DNA of 64,000 nt from the NCBI RefSeq assembly GCF_019925205.1, contig NC_083562.1, forward strand, positions 4,650,001-4,714,000, in the 5' to 3' direction. Origin of the DNA: Metopolophium dirhodum. Lineage: Eukaryota > Arthropoda > Insecta > Hemiptera > Aphididae. Below are positions 23,641 through 37,472 of the stretch, piece by piece. Position 1 is the stretch's first letter; each line of letters begins with the position of its first letter. The notes beneath the pieces are model-generated. The model searched no databases. It saw only the letters and a list, made by a program, of their open reading frames with translations, and was not told the origin of the DNA. Made by a program: the position numbers and the translations under genes.

Positions 23641-26600
23641 TGATTAACTAGTAGGTATTTTCCCATGTTATTATGTAATTTTAAATTATTCAACTACTTT
23701 TTATACCTAATAAGTAATAACTAATAACTGTTCCTTTGACCAATGTATCAACTAACAACGATCTAAATCATACATTTGTGATCTGTTGTGCTCATACGTA
23801 TAATATTATGTGTACCTAATTTTTTTTTTATAAACAATCAGAAAAAGTAGTATAGTTATTGAAAAATAATTTATTCAATGATTCTATAATATTAAAGCCA
23901 TTTTATTGATTCCCATCAATATTTATAATAACTTGTGTTAGTTGTTTGGACGAATTTAAATATATATTTTTTCACATGCCAGCTTTATATTATGCATATT
24001 ATATTTTAATGTATGTACTGTTGTAGTACTGTGTATAAATTACAATAACACGCATTATAATAATGTATATTTTAATGGCCATTATAAATAACATAAAATT
24101 TACCAAAATGTAATATTTTAAATACTAAATACTCATTACTATATTACTTATTACATTTTTCCGTTCTCAATAAATATTTATATTATCTTTACCATCATGG
24201 CATCATAGCCCATTATGGCGTTAAAGAAATAATTGAAAAAATTAATGAACATTCCATATTTATTTATTGTTTAATTGACATCGATTCTGATAAATGGTAA
24301 TTAAGTACTAACCATAATATATCATTCTATGTCTTTAAACATTATATATTTTTTAAATGTATTATACTTCGTATTATACATGTTCAGTTTAAACTGAAAC
24401 TAACGTCGCGATATTCTCTACGAATACATAGATTAAGAGCTATTGTGGCATTAACTCAAATCGTGTTGAGAATATCTCTTCTGAATTAGTCGAAAGTACA
24501 GTTTCAGCAAAATGGCTAAGGGGTATAATATATTATGATTTTGCAAAACAATAACAATTAAATCTACAGACTTACAGCCAAAATTAACGTCCAGAATTAG
24601 AAATATTTTGTTATATTAATTCCTATAATATATATCTTTATTTGCCACTGTATTGACAATCAACATTATACTCATATAGGTTTACAATGTTCACATATTT
24701 TCAAATTTAAATTAAAATATATTTAATATACATCCAGACATATTTTAATACATTTAAAATTGTATGGATAAGGAATTAAAAACATCACACACACAGTAAG
24801 AGGAGTTATTTTAAAATTAATAGATTTTATTTTCAAAGTGCGTATCTTATATTACTTTTAAGTTGTAAGAGATGCCTCGCAAATATTTATCAATTTAAAG
24901 TGTCGGTAGCAACGATTGTGAGCTCCATTACGTCACCACTTTCAATGAATAGTCATAATTCCTCGTTGGACTACTTGTTTATACAAACGATTCATTAAGC
25001 TTTTCACTATTCTGTTGAGGTTATTTTCCTAATAATTTGACACGGAATAGTTGTGATATTGTTCATAAAAATGTCTTTTGTTAAATGTACTATCGATTTT
25101 AATTTTTAATCATGTAGCTGTAAAGTCTATAGGTTCAATTAATTGTCTACGTTAATAGTTTTTTGATTTACTTAATATAATAATAACGAGGACAATTATG
25201 TTTTTTTTACAAGTTTTTATTAATCCAAAAAAAAAAAATAGTTGGACCTTATATTTGTATGTAACATAAATACATAATAATATCAATTTTGGTAAGTATA
25301 TCACGAAAACTATTATTTCCAAAATTGTTTCGGGTTTGTTACCATTATGTTTTCAGACCAGCGGTATGCGCATCGTGGAAAACTATTTTAGATTTCGATT
25401 TATACTGAGCTCTCGAATTCAAAAAGTTATCATAATTTTATTTAGTTTTATTTTTATTTTTCATATATATATTTGAGCTTTATTTTTTCACCAGACTATA
25501 GGAGAAAGAACTATAGGGTTTGGAGTTTTTTTTTGTTAAACCACAAATGGAAATTATGAATATAGTATATTATTAGTAGTTTTTAAAGGGACAAATACTG
25601 TCAAGGCTTTTAATGGCGCTTCTTGAAATAAAATAGCAGCTGCTTAGGTTTTAAGATTTTTAAATTGTCTGTGACCAATTAAAATAAGACGTTTGTTTTA
25701 TCATTATCAGCTGTGCCATGATTGAAAGTGGTAATTTGACTACTAGGCGTGTTTGGATAATTTATAATGTATTTTAATTGACGGGTGGAACTGGCAAGGG
25801 TTAATAGGAAATAAAGGATCAACCCGAAGATCAATAATAAAGATAGAGATTGAGTTGGAGTGGTTTAAATTATTAAAAATTGTTTTTAAATTTATTTGGG
25901 TACATAATTGATGGGCTATGCCCTCACATATGGTTTTTGAAAAACCATTAAGGAAATTGACTTTGCCATAGAACAACTTTTGTTAGAACATAACCATTTT
26001 AACAATCCGTCTTTTTGTTTCCAAATGAAACGATATTTATGTAAATAAACCACAGTTAATTTTTTCCCGTCGTTCTGACATTATAATTTTTAACGAGTTC
26101 GCCATGATTCAATAATAATATATATTAATTAATACCGCTATAATACCGCACTATTACTGACTACGAATGTAGAGAATAGAAACCTGTAAATAATAAATAT
26201 TATATACATACCTACTTACCTAATTCATGTCTTCATTGGTATATTTGACTTATTTGGGACTATACTGGGACTTATCCAATTGGAGCGCCGCCGCCTTTTG
26301 CTCGTAATCAAAGGTGCCTTAACACTGTACCATCGCGCCGTGTATTTTGGCGTATAGCGAATACATTGGTTATAAAATATTGGTATAACACTTACTCTAG
26401 AAGTTTAGCGTATACTTCGATTACCTACATTGACACGATGCAGACGATACCGTTGGCAGTTGCAATACGAAGCCTTAAGGTTTTCCATACAACCGTGTCC
26501 CGTGTCCCGTTACACGTCTGCGATAAAAAATAAATACGTCTTCTTATAGTAAAAAATAAATACGTCCCCCTATATATCTGTATAACGCATAATGCGGCTA

Positions 26601-26708
26601 CTATTCGTAACCATTATAACCACACGGTAAAATACCATCCAACTTCACGGTATCATTGGTATTTGGTATGTATATAGATTATAGTTACGCAGATTTCTAC
26701 AAAATTAA

Positions 26709-26838
26709 AGCCGGGTTCACACTACACCGCGTCGTGTAAAATAATCACGGTTACCACAGTTACCAAACGATACCGCATGGTGGTTGGACCAATCAGAGCA
26801 CGGCAACATTTCACGGCACGGTGCGGTGTGAACCCAGC
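26709..26838. mobile_element. TTAA-flanked MITE
   Basis: TTAA lies on both sides (26705-26708 and 26839-26842). The inverted ends are AGCCGGGTTCACACTACACC and its partner GGTGCGGTGTGAACCCAGC. It is 130 bases and noncoding. A TTAA duplication is typical of piggyBac-type transposition, so this is probably a nonautonomous piggyBac-type element. A half copy lies at 34524-34592. Confidence 0.7.
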
Positions 26839-27089
26839 TTAAACCAGAAATTATCGCGTATCAAACGAATGTTTCGGCCAATCAGGAGGGCTACATTATT
26901 GCGGTTTAATAATGTCTGCAACCGCAGTATACATTCGGTGACCGTGGTCACATTGTATATACTGTGTTCTGTATTCTGTGAACGGGAAACTGTAATATTT
27001 TCCGCGGTCATCGCCGAATTTTTTTCCTCCACGTTCGTCGAACCGTTGGGTTCTTGTTCAAGCCGTTTTCACATTATCGTTCCCTGAGT

Positions 27090-30000
27090 GCGTATAAATG
27101 CTAATAATGGTGTGTAGTACAACGAATTCCGGTGAAACAAGTTATGTAAGTACCTACGTTTATATTATGTGAGCCTAATTTCCGGTCCGACGAAACGCTT
27201 CACTCGTTTCCCGAGGATTACGAGCAAAGGGCAACGCGTCGAGGTAATGCCTGGTTTCCACTTCACCGTTTTGTCTTGTGTTCAGCGTACGTCATCTAAA
27301 GCGCAGGTTGCCACGTAGGTCAGGTATCAAAATGTTGGTAACATGTAACCAAAAAGTTGAACAATGTCCAGAAAAATAATATAATGTCCACTATATTATT
27401 ATTCACAGGTTACGTCTTGTAGGGATGCACATTCTCATACGACTGCATTCATACTCTTCTATGACCATCATTACTGACATTTTGTACTTTTTTTAGAATT
27501 ATTTTAGGTATCACAAATTAATTATATTATATTGTAGGTACTTATAGATAAATGATTCAAATCTAAGTTCAACCTCGGTGAAATAGTCATGTTACGTGGT
27601 CGTTTTATACTGATGTACATATTATCATGTAAACTAAAATATTAAAACGTAATAAATATAAAATAAGTATAATTAAATAATTATACATAATTAGCATAAG
27701 ACGGGGTTGAGCTTGGTTCAAAATCCCCCTGCATGTGTACCTATAAAAAGTATTATTATTAGAACTTTGACAGACCGTGTTTAAAATTAAAACTCTGTAT
27801 GATTTCAACTTTTAAGTACATTTCATGATGATACATTTTTCGGTTTTCACCGTATTCTACTATTCATTACTTCGATAACCTAGTTAAAATATATTTTTTA
27901 CGGTTTTTACAAATTATAAAATATTGAATATCAGCAGTTCAGCACAAAAAAACTTTTTATTTATACATTAAATTACTAAACTTTTGAATAATGACGAAAT
28001 ATTGCTAGTTCGCTCGTTAAAACCAATAAAACGTGTTTGTTAAACTAATTGGCTCAACAGTTGGTTTATTTTAAAGTATACGCATTTTTTTATGATACAT
28101 TTTCAAGCTAATAATTATATTCTCAAAATGTGTACTTCAACTAAGTATTATTAAAACATTAATTGGATACAGAGTATGGAAATCAAATGAGTGAACTTTA
28201 CTATGAACAGGATAACCTAACCTATTCTATATTAAATTATTTAAGTTATATTTTGAAAAAATTAGTTGACAAATATTGAATAACGTCTATTATTTGTGTA
28301 TAAGTTATCTTAGACATTTCTGTTTCTTTCTCGAGAATTCATTTAATTTTTACATTATTCATTTGTAATTTATGGATGATATAGTAATATATTAAATTCA
28401 TAGGTATACCATAAGAGATTAATTATTACGAAATAATGCAAAAGTTTTCGAATTGGTTAGTTTTCAATATTCATTGGATTATAAATCAAAATATGTTGTC
28501 AAAAACAACGATCTGCTGGGTTTGTACATTATTAAAATAGTTCCGTTGTATACTAGTAAGTTGTAGGTTGATTCGAAGAATATAATAATATTAACACGTT
28601 ATTATTTATTTTTATACGGATTTCTATAGCAAAATAGTACAATAGAGCCATAGAGGTATTAAGAAAGCACAAAATGATCAGTGCATGCGCATGAGAAATG
28701 TCTGGGTACCTACCATAATAATTCATAAATGTTAAATTAACGATGATGGTACCTATATAATATTGTAATAAGTAAGAAGTAATCAATGAATTTCGTTCGG
28801 TGCTGTACGATAATACACTATTTAGTATTTACTATACATACGTAGTTACATAAATATAATATTATATTATTATAGTCAAACAGTGATCAGTCACCGCGTT
28901 ATGTTTATATGTATATAAACTATTAATGTAGCATTTTACCGACGCATGCGATGAATCTTAAATATTTTAAATTGATTTTATGATTATGAGTTAAGTTTAC
29001 AACTGTTACTTTTAGACTGTACAGTAATGAATATTTTAATATTATGCTCTATTCGTGTATTTTACTTCTCATTTGTTAGGTTTCTATTAAGTGTTTTCAT
29101 TCAATTTAATTTGAATTTAAGTACAAGTTACAGTGTATATATATTTTTATAAATCTTAAATTTAGCCTAGAAATAATTCAATGGTAACGTGTACTAAAAT
29201 TATCGTAAAAAAAGTTGAAGGTGATAAATATTCTATTTAAAAATAATTTGAATTAAAACGTATTATTTTTATATTAAAATAAATTATTCGTTTTCTGAAT
29301 GCGTATCTTATCAGGTATTTTGAATTTGGTTGCTTGTTTTTTTTTTTCGTGAATATAAATTGATATAAAGAGATGCCGCCTAAGTAAAATATACGCATAA
29401 TGGAAAAGTAAACGGCTGAAGCGTATTTCCGAGACAACCCTCACGGGGTAACTATATTACTCGTACAAAGTAACATTGCATTGAGAAAATTATTATAAAA
29501 AAAAAAAATAAAGCTGCTTTTAAATTAAATTCTTATTTTACATTTTATAACAACATTCTTACTGATAAATGTTTTTACACATTTACTTGCTACCTTTTTT
29601 TATAAATACAGGATCAAGTACCTATATTAATATTTGCTTTTTTTAATTTAATAATAGTCAAAAATCTAGCTATCAATTTTTTACACTTTTAGTATACTTC
29701 TTATGAGATTAAAGATCTATAGTACCTACATGAAGTTCTCTAAAGAAATAATAAACGATTTATAATCTAATATTTTATTTGTCATCGTGTTGATTGGACT
29801 ACGTAGCATTTCTGGGTTGAATTGTTGCATTATTTATAATTTATCCAATATTAATATTTTATAATATTTAAACCTAATTTAATTTACTTCATTAGAAATT
29901 CAATATAATTATTATAAAGTTGATTGTTTACCTACTTTAGGTACCCTACGCATGATCTGATGTTGTTCTTAAACTGTTAGTTTGGTTAGTAATTATTACA

Positions 30001-30700
30001 ATAGAAATCATCAGTTTTTAGTTAATGTATACTTATAGTAGGTACTATGTAGGTATAGTTTAGATGTAGGTTGGTAATATATTAAAATTGTAGTAATATA
30101 ATATGGAATACTTATATAACTATGAGTAATGACTTAGTTACCTACCTCATAGGTACAGGCTTATAGCAAGTTATAAACAGTTAATTTAATCAGGCGATCT
30201 GTTGATGTATCAAACCATGAGGTAAATTACGGGTTGAATCCTGTTTCTTTAATGTAAAAAGTCATCGATGTAAATAATTATTAGTAATTTTCATTTTTTA
30301 TTTGAATATATGGAAATATACATATTACATAGGCCAAATACCCAAAACAAATAAAAACGCTTGCATATTTTTATAATTATCAAAATTAAAAAGTAATAAT
30401 AGTTATAAGGAACCTATAAATTTGATGGTCTTTTGGCAATATTTATTATATGAGTAATTACTACACAATATAGTTAAATTTTTCCTTGTGATTTTAATAA
30501 ATTCATCAATATTTATAAAAAATTAATATTTCTATTAAAAAAACTACTTTTGACATTGATATATCTAGTGATGTACATTTTCATGAAAATTTTACAATTT
30601 CTCATTTTAATTTCTTATCAGATAAATTCCTTGAAATATAAATAATATATTTATAGAATATTTAACTTACATAATTATACCTACTTAAAACTGGGTACTT
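27090..30700. other. Noncoding stretch, no gene seen
   Basis: A moderately GC-rich patch at 27180-27330 is followed by AT-rich DNA. The open frames are short, A/T-driven and without motifs. No repeat ends were recognised. Confidence 0.5.
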
Positions 30701-30706
30701 TTTATG

Positions 30707-30992
30707 GGGGACGGAGTGACAGAGCGGATTAAGGCGTCGGTTGCGACGGACGCCAGCGCTGGTTCGAACCCAGCCGCGGGTGGCATTTTTCTTCGGCCAA
30801 GTCACGGTGTCCGGAGAGAAGTGCTGCCATCTCCCACCCGGGCATAGCAGATACCCATGGGTGCCCACTAATAACCTGCCGAAACCAAAAACACACGTGT
30901 TTACTACCCTAAAATTCCTCCACTACAAACAAAAACAAAACGGCTAATGGCCATAGTTGCCGGGCTTCATGATGAATAAAAAAAAAAAATAA
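30707..30992 (+). mobile_element. tRNA-derived SINE, full length
   Basis: The head resembles a Ser/Leu-type tRNA. It has an A-box-like GAGCGGATTAAGG at 30723-30735, an exact B box GGTTCGAACC at 30761-30770, and stem partners GACGCCAGCGCTG around it. The CCA and anticodon geometry of a real tRNA is missing, and the unit goes on for another 200 bases. The tail holds GGCTAATGGCCATAGTTGCC and ends in a poly(A) stretch (AATAAAAAAAAAAAATAAAC). RNA polymerase III transcription from the internal boxes is the known mode for this class. The tail is shared with the element at 47596-47810. Confidence 0.88.
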
Positions 30993-32940
30993 ACATTTTA
31001 TATTTTTACTTCTGTATAAATGTTGAGTGTATAAACGTTTTCTTTCATTTATTGGTTTTTTCCATTTTTTGTTATTTATTGTTTGAGTTATTTCCATAAT
31101 TGTACACTAACCACCATTTTTGAGAAGTTATTAGTTATTCAAAATTACATTGTACTTAGTCTAAACGCAAAGTTGCAAAACCACAAGTCTCAAATATTTT
31201 TAATCGATAAATATGTTTTATTTAAGTACCTACACTTCCTTATGTATTTTAATTTTAGTTCATATTCATTCCTAATTAAATATTCAACATTTAACTAACT
31301 TACTAACCATGCAATCTCAAAATTAATTATGTGAAGAAAAAAGAAAGTGATCAGAATATTTCAATGAAAAAAAAACTTTTCAAGCTTAAATCTCTAGCTA
31401 TATCTATAGAAAGTGATCTACCAGATATGATCAATTTACGTTTTAATTTTCGCGATCTAATAAAAATAATGATTATAGTTTAAATTAGCTGATTGGTATT
31501 ATTTTTCCACTTAGTATTTTCACTGCATTTATTTTTATTTGATAGGTACACCTTACACGTAGCTAGGTAAATAACATTATTGTTTTAAATTTGTATGTAT
31601 TATGTCACTATAGTATTTATCTACTAACCTCTGATAGATTGCTATAAATACATGGTAAAAAGTTGTCAAAGTTATTTTTTCCATGTATATATAAATAATT
31701 GTATGCTATATTATATAGGTTTATTTAAATTACAAAAAACCTAAATAATACAACGTTGATTTTATATGGTAAGCTCTCAATGGTTCATCCATATATAATA
31801 TATGTATACAAATATTTTCTTTGTTTGTCCTCTATATACTCAAAAAGACTTCTCACATTTAATACAATTTATATCAATAGATTCCTCGAGACTCTGAGGG
31901 TGTTTATAGCTTATTTTTTCACCTCCTACACTTATAGGAAGCTATAAAGTAGCTCACGCATGATTTTAGTATGGGCTATAGAAAATCGAATATTTTTTTT
32001 TGTTTATTTAAATAGTTGCCATTGGTTACAACTTACAGTTTACAGATTATAATATTATTATTAGAAATATTAGCATAAACATTATTTAAAAATATTAAAG
32101 TCAAATACCTAGTTATGAACAAAATTTCAAAGATTAATTTTATGATTTTCAATCATGGTTTTCTTTCTTAATTCTGGATATATTTTTGGTGTAAACACGC
32201 AAAAAGAAATATTAATCTAAACCATATTGGATTTACGTCGGATTTTAAGAATTTGTTGAATCTGTCTCCAGTTTTTTGTGTTTACCTCATGACTAGAATT
32301 AAGAAATGGAAAATTGTGTTTGTATTATATTATATTTAAACCGAAGCAAAACGGAAAACGATAATAAGATATACATTTGAACCCAGGTGAAGTCAAGTAA
32401 TACTATTATAGTATATTTTATATATCTATATTAGAATTTATGTGTAAATTAATTAATAGCTTAAACGTTTATAACACTATATTTTACGAATACAAAAAAT
32501 GTCTATACCTTCTCTTTTTAATTTTTACATAAATCCATCATTGAACGTATAAATACCGATTTAATTTTATATTTTCCAGATAGTGAAATTATTACACTTA
32601 AAATGAAGTTAGTGGTATTCTTTTAATGGTTCCGTCTTGTTTTCATTTCCTTAGTAATCTACCTACAGCTCATTTACAGTATACGTTTTCTCTTCCTTCC
32701 TCCATTTCCATTACATTACACTTTCCTTTAATAAATTGAAACATAAATGTATATTATTACCCCGTTGCCATATCCGTGATTGAAACATAAAATTATTCTT
32801 AACATTTCTCAAAAAATATAATTTGTAATTATTTTATTGAAGAGCATTCGTTATTATTAATATATTTTAGATTCTGTGCGGATCGATGAATGTATTGATT
32901 TTAAATGATGTGTATGTGTTTTTTTTAATTTTTATTATTT
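30993..32940. other. AT-rich noncoding stretch, no gene seen
   Basis: Only short A/T-driven open frames are present. No transposon ends were recognised. Confidence 0.5.
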
Positions 32941-33810
32941 GTGTCTGTGTACACGATAAGTAGTCGAAATAATGCTTCGATTTACATTTTCAGTATCTTG
33001 TTCGATGGGAAAGTGAATCTAAATAGTTGGTGTATTAAGAGGTCAAAAACGCCGGGAAAAACAAAAAAAAAAATTAAGGAAAAACGGGATATTTTACGTA
33101 AAATCGGTTTTAGACAAAATCAATTTTGGTTTTTAGTGTAACTATAAAACAAATAACCATTATACATGAAATTTTCACTGAATGTTTTATTAGCAGTTTC
33201 TATACACGATAAAATTAAAACAATATTTCAAGTTGTTTTGAGCGGTTTACGGAAATTTTCAGTTTCCATTTTTTTAGGTTTTGTTCTATAGATGTCAATA
33301 AAATTTTATTCGTTGGTCAAAAAGCTTGAAAATTTAATACAAGGCTTCTAATATATTGTTACAATGGCAGTTGAAAAATATTAAAAATATATAGTCACAA
33401 TTTTGTTTTATCAGTATTTAATGTTCAAATGTTGACAAAATACGTAAAAATCACGAAAATATGCAAATTATTTGATGTTAGATATTCACAAAAATTTTTC
33501 TTTTTATATCTGAGATCTTAAAATTTAATACGAAATTCCTCGTAAGAAGTTTAGGTATAACTAATAAAATATTTGTCCAAAATTATTTTTGTGTATCAAA
33601 ATTGAAAAATATTCTGCTCAGGAATTTAAATCAAAAATGTATGTGTTTTCAATCAAAAAACTAAAAACATAAACAATTAGAAGGATAAATAATATTATAA
33701 AAATATTTTTTTTTTCCAAGTGTTGTTTTGTAAAACACAAAATATATGTAAAAAAATAATTTCAAAAAGATTTGTTGTTTTTGAAGTTATAAGACGTGTT
33801 CTTTGATAAA
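32941..33810 (-). mobile_element. Degenerate internal copy of the 54.6-kb long-TIR transposon
   Basis: GTGTCTGTGTACACGATAAG and CAGTATCTTGTTCGATGGGA at its left are the reverse complement of the right part of the element at 54646-56554 (56160-56240). Further blocks follow in matching order: the AAAACGGGAT part, then AGCGGTTTACGGAAATTTTC, then AAAAGCTTGAAAATTTAATA. No TIRs remain, so this is an internal fragment. Confidence 0.75.
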
Positions 33811-34523
33811 ACTATAGGTAATAGAATTATTTTAATTAAATATAAAATTAGTACGTATACGAACATTATTAATGCTATCAACGACAGAAGTTTTTATAGT
33901 TTTTTAGATAGGTACATTTTGTTATTTGATCTCTGTAAATGTTCTTATGAGTCATATAAAAAATGTATTAATTAAATGGATCCCTAAAATGTAATGAACT
34001 TGGGCCACTTGATCATTTTTAAGGGACCATTACCTCACTATTGATATATCATATATTAAATGTTGAGTAATTGTTCATGTAACCTGATATTAGAATTGTG
34101 AATCACCAAATAACAATATAGCTTTACATTTTTAAATTGTGTTATTTTTTTGGCCTATAGATACATAAATTAGTATGTTTTCATTTTTCTCTCGTTTTTC
34201 AATCGATTAGACATCACCGGATTATGTTTATATTTGTAAACATGATCGATGGTTCTTTCAAATAGAATGTATTTATAAATACAAAATATATTCAGATCGT
34301 TTAACCTCGCAGGCTATTAAATAAATATTATAATGTTTCACACACAGCCATACAGGTCATATTATATTATTATGTTTTGAAATTTTTATAATTGTATACG
34401 TTTATATAGATATAAATATAATTAGATATCAGATACTATAGTGATTAGTGATTAGTAAGTCTTACTGTTGTTATTATTATAGTTTTTGGCGTTTTTTGTT
34501 AAATCATTATTAATAACCACAAT

Positions 34524-34592
34524 TCATGCGGTATCGTTTGGTAACTGTGGTGACTGAATATTTTAGACGACACGGTGTAGTGTGCACCCTGC
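34524..34592 (-). mobile_element. Half copy of the TTAA-flanked MITE
   Basis: CATGCGGTATCGTTTGGTAA through GGTGTAGTGTGCACCCTGC is the reverse complement of the left half of the element at 26709-26838. It again ends at a TTAA. The other half is absent. Confidence 0.7.
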
Positions 34593-34770
34593 TTAAACGT
34601 TGAACGAGGTCACAATAAAAACGAGATATTATTAACAATATTGGGTGCCTATACCACCTATAGGAATACATTTCGTAATTCTTACGTATGTTTGTTATTA
34701 CGATGGGATATGTTGCAGTATTATAGTATAGGAAGTATACTGTACTAGGTACCTAGCTATTTATTATATA

Positions 34771-35168
34771 CAGGTGTAACAGGAAGACCTGGAAAAAATG
34801 ATGCTGACAAAAATTTTAAAAATTATATGGTTAGTAAATGATTTAAGAAATTTCCAAAAATAATATTTTGAAAAAGTTATTACGTTCTAAGGAATAAACT
34901 ACTTGACTTAGATAAATGTTTCTACCATAAAATTGTTCTTGAAACCAGATTTACAAATCGGCTATTTTGAATTTTTTTCAAACAAATTTAAATTTTCAAA
35001 AAAATTTATTTTCAGTATCTAATTATTAAAAATAAAAATAATTTTTTTAATATTATACATTAAGCGCAAGTGGCTATACATTATATATATATATATATAA
35101 TTTTTTTTTAAATATTGATCAGACAAAAGTTATTTTATCTGTCAGGTCTTCCTGGTAGTTACACCCTT
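34771..35168. mobile_element. GGTGTAAC MITE, copy A
   Basis: The inverted ends are CAGGTGTAACAGGAAGACCT on the left and AGGTCTTCCTGGTAGTTACA followed by CCCTT on the right, flanked by TATA and TTATA. The interior carries ACTACTTGACTTAGATAAAT, which is also found in copy B at 47830-48298. It has no ORF. Confidence 0.8.
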
Positions 35169-37200
35169 TATAATCAGTGTATATACCTACATATTATTAA
35201 GCCATATAATTAGAAGTTAAAAAAACTCATAAAATATTACGCGATACAAACAATTATCGTTATGTATGTTGTATAATATAATATATATATAATTGTCATA
35301 GCTATAGCAGGCTGTACATCTGTATACAGTGTCTGCCACGCATGAACATTTTGACATTTACGTATAGTACCTGTCACCTTATTACCTTAAAGTAGTATAT
35401 TTTCGATAGTACTTATTTAACCTGTATAATGTATATACCTAATATGCATACATTAATACACTATACTTAGCCAGGTACAGGTAGACGTAGACCACTTAAT
35501 GATAAAATAACGCTCGAAACGTAAATTACTCGTAATCTCTCAAAACTAGAGTTTCTTTAGGTTAGTATGTTTCTTATTATACCATGGTGCATAGACATTA
35601 AACGATTAACTCTATAGCGCGCGTATAAGAAATAAGTGGTATCGTAAAAAAAATGTCCATCTACCTTGAAAAATAATAGTGAAGCTTTATGTATAATATG
35701 TGGTTCTATACAAGACGCTAATCTGTTTTTGGTAATCATGAACTCGTGTTAAAATATTTATTTATATACTTTAAGCGTATAACTATAATAGTATATCGAT
35801 AAATATAGATTATAGCTATATAATGATTATTGATTACCTACATAAATGTTATATATATATATATATATTTTTTTTTTTTAATAACAATTTTAACTGTCAT
35901 TTTCCAAAAAATTAAATTTTTTCATCTGTTATAAATTATAATTTGTTATAGCAATCTTGTACATATTTCAACTATATAATATCGTACATAATATCGCACA
36001 AAACTAAAAACAACAAAAAACGTCTGTGTAAATGGGTCTTATGTTTAAATTAATAAATTGACCTGTAAATTTGTACATTATTGTTACTATATGGTACCTA
36101 TATAATATGATTATTATTTTTATAACGTTTTCACGAGGGTAAATTGATCGCCGCCGCGCAGAGGGCGTTTTAACAACGTACGTGACATATAATAACACTC
36201 TACCTTTCCTATCCTTCGGTTGCTGGCGCACATAATATGTATATTATACAATATATCATTCAAAACGGCATAATAATACATTTATTAAAAATAATATGGT
36301 TTAATTATAATTTATGGCGGGTTAAATATTATAATAATAATACGTGTATGTATAATATTTACAACTGTAATTCGATATTAGATCGACGTGGAGCTATTTA
36401 TTTTTTTTGGGATTTCTTGTCGTCGATCAGCTTAATTTCTGTGATTTGAACTCAGTCTATATGAGTGATGGTAGGATGTGTGAAGTTTGAGTGAGAGATA
36501 GCGAGAGAGAGTAACTTCCTGAATGGCTATCCGATATACGTTATGGATTTTACTTCGTACTTATAATTTAAAATACATATATATGATGTATTCGTATACA
36601 TATAGTTATTTTACTTGTAAACGTTTGGCAAAAAGTCGACTATGAACCCCATCTCAAAATACCAACATTTAGTATTAAAAAAAAATAAAAGTTATATCAA
36701 GTTAAAAAAATACAATTTTGTTGACATAATAATTTATTTTTGTGTGTAACTGTTAAATGATTATAATAACGAGATAATGGCCCTCAAAATTAATTAAATA
36801 TACGCGAAAAAGAAACCCGTTAAATTTCGATGTACAAAACTAATTAAGACTTATTCGTATACCATTAACATTGACTTGGGAAAGGATAAGGTGTACCTTT
36901 TTATATCTGAATGATCATAAAGCAATAAAAAAAAAAAACTGCACTTATAAAGTCATAATTACATAGTGCCGTGCTTACTTTAATTGGCGCCCCAGGGCCA
37001 TAATATTTTGCACTCCTGTTAAACATACATACTTAAACAGTTGTCACCCTTTAATATGTTACAACTTTGTAAATACTTGAAAATCTATTTTGGAGGTACA
37101 AAATCGTATAGGTCCCTACTAAACGTACCGTCAAAACTACCCCAAAAATATACTATACAAATTGAAAAGACCATCGACGGTAAGCAATAATATTATACTG
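35169..37200. other. AT-rich noncoding stretch upstream of the receptor leader
   Basis: No ORF with a recognisable product was found. It has GA-rich simple sequence at about 36490-36510 and a poly(AT) tract at 35850-35880. It is likely intron if the receptor promoter is at 17.4 kb, otherwise intergenic. Confidence 0.45.
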
Positions 37201-37221
37201 TTTTTATTCTGTTTTTGGTAG

Positions 37222-37471
37222 CAGAAACGAAAACACGTAGCGGTGGCGGAGGAGGAGGCGGTGGAGTCGGCGGCGGCGGCGTCGGAGGCGGTGTCTGTGG
37301 TGAATACGACTACAACGGCTGCGACGGCGACGGCGGTGGCGGCGGCTGCAGCGTCGACAGTGGCGGCGGAAGTGGTGTCGACGGCAGCGGCGGTGGTATG
37401 GACGGCAGCGGCCACTGCAGCTAGTGCCTAGCCCGCTGTGGAGACACCATGGAGACGAGAATGGCCGCGTA
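37222..37471 (+). promoter_or_regulatory. GC-rich 5' leader of mAChR-A
   Basis: An acceptor-like tract (TTTTTATTCTGTTTTTGGTAG) ends at 37221, so the coding exon may begin here after a 5' intron. The leader is dominated by GGC/GGA triplets that would make a stable structure. The main reading frame has a TGA at 37301 and no ATG before 37472. The Gly-rich and Ala-rich open frames here are by-products of the triplet repeats. Confidence 0.55.
37398..37424 (+). CDS. uORF1 of mAChR-A (8 codons)
   Basis: An ATG at 37398 in a GGTATGG context opens MDGSGHCS and a TAG. It lies wholly in the leader, 47 bases before the main start. It could lower initiation at the receptor start if the leader is as drawn. 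Confidence 0.4.
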   Translation: MDGSGHCS

Positions 37472-37472
37472 A
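37449..37472 (+). CDS. uORF2 of mAChR-A (7 codons), overlapping the main start
   Basis: An ATG at 37449 (context ACACCATGG, strong) opens METRMAA and ends in a TAA at 37470-37472. The last base of that stop is the first base of the receptor ATG (TAATG). Such an arrangement suits termination-reinitiation. This is a structural observation only. Confidence 0.45.
   Translation: METRMAA

Larger units (their letters stand above)
21060..26700. other. AT-rich noncoding stretch
   Basis: No ORF with a recognisable product was found on either strand. It contains a set of repeated CACTTCACGAAA words at 21527-21655, a fragment of the 52-kb MITE family near 23440-23640, and a GC-richer patch at 26280-26530. 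Otherwise it is poly(A/T) and short microsatellites. Confidence 0.55.

Noticed and set aside
30707..30780. A functional tRNA gene
   Set aside because: A and B boxes are present, but the acceptor stem does not close and the unit continues into a SINE body with a poly(A) tail.
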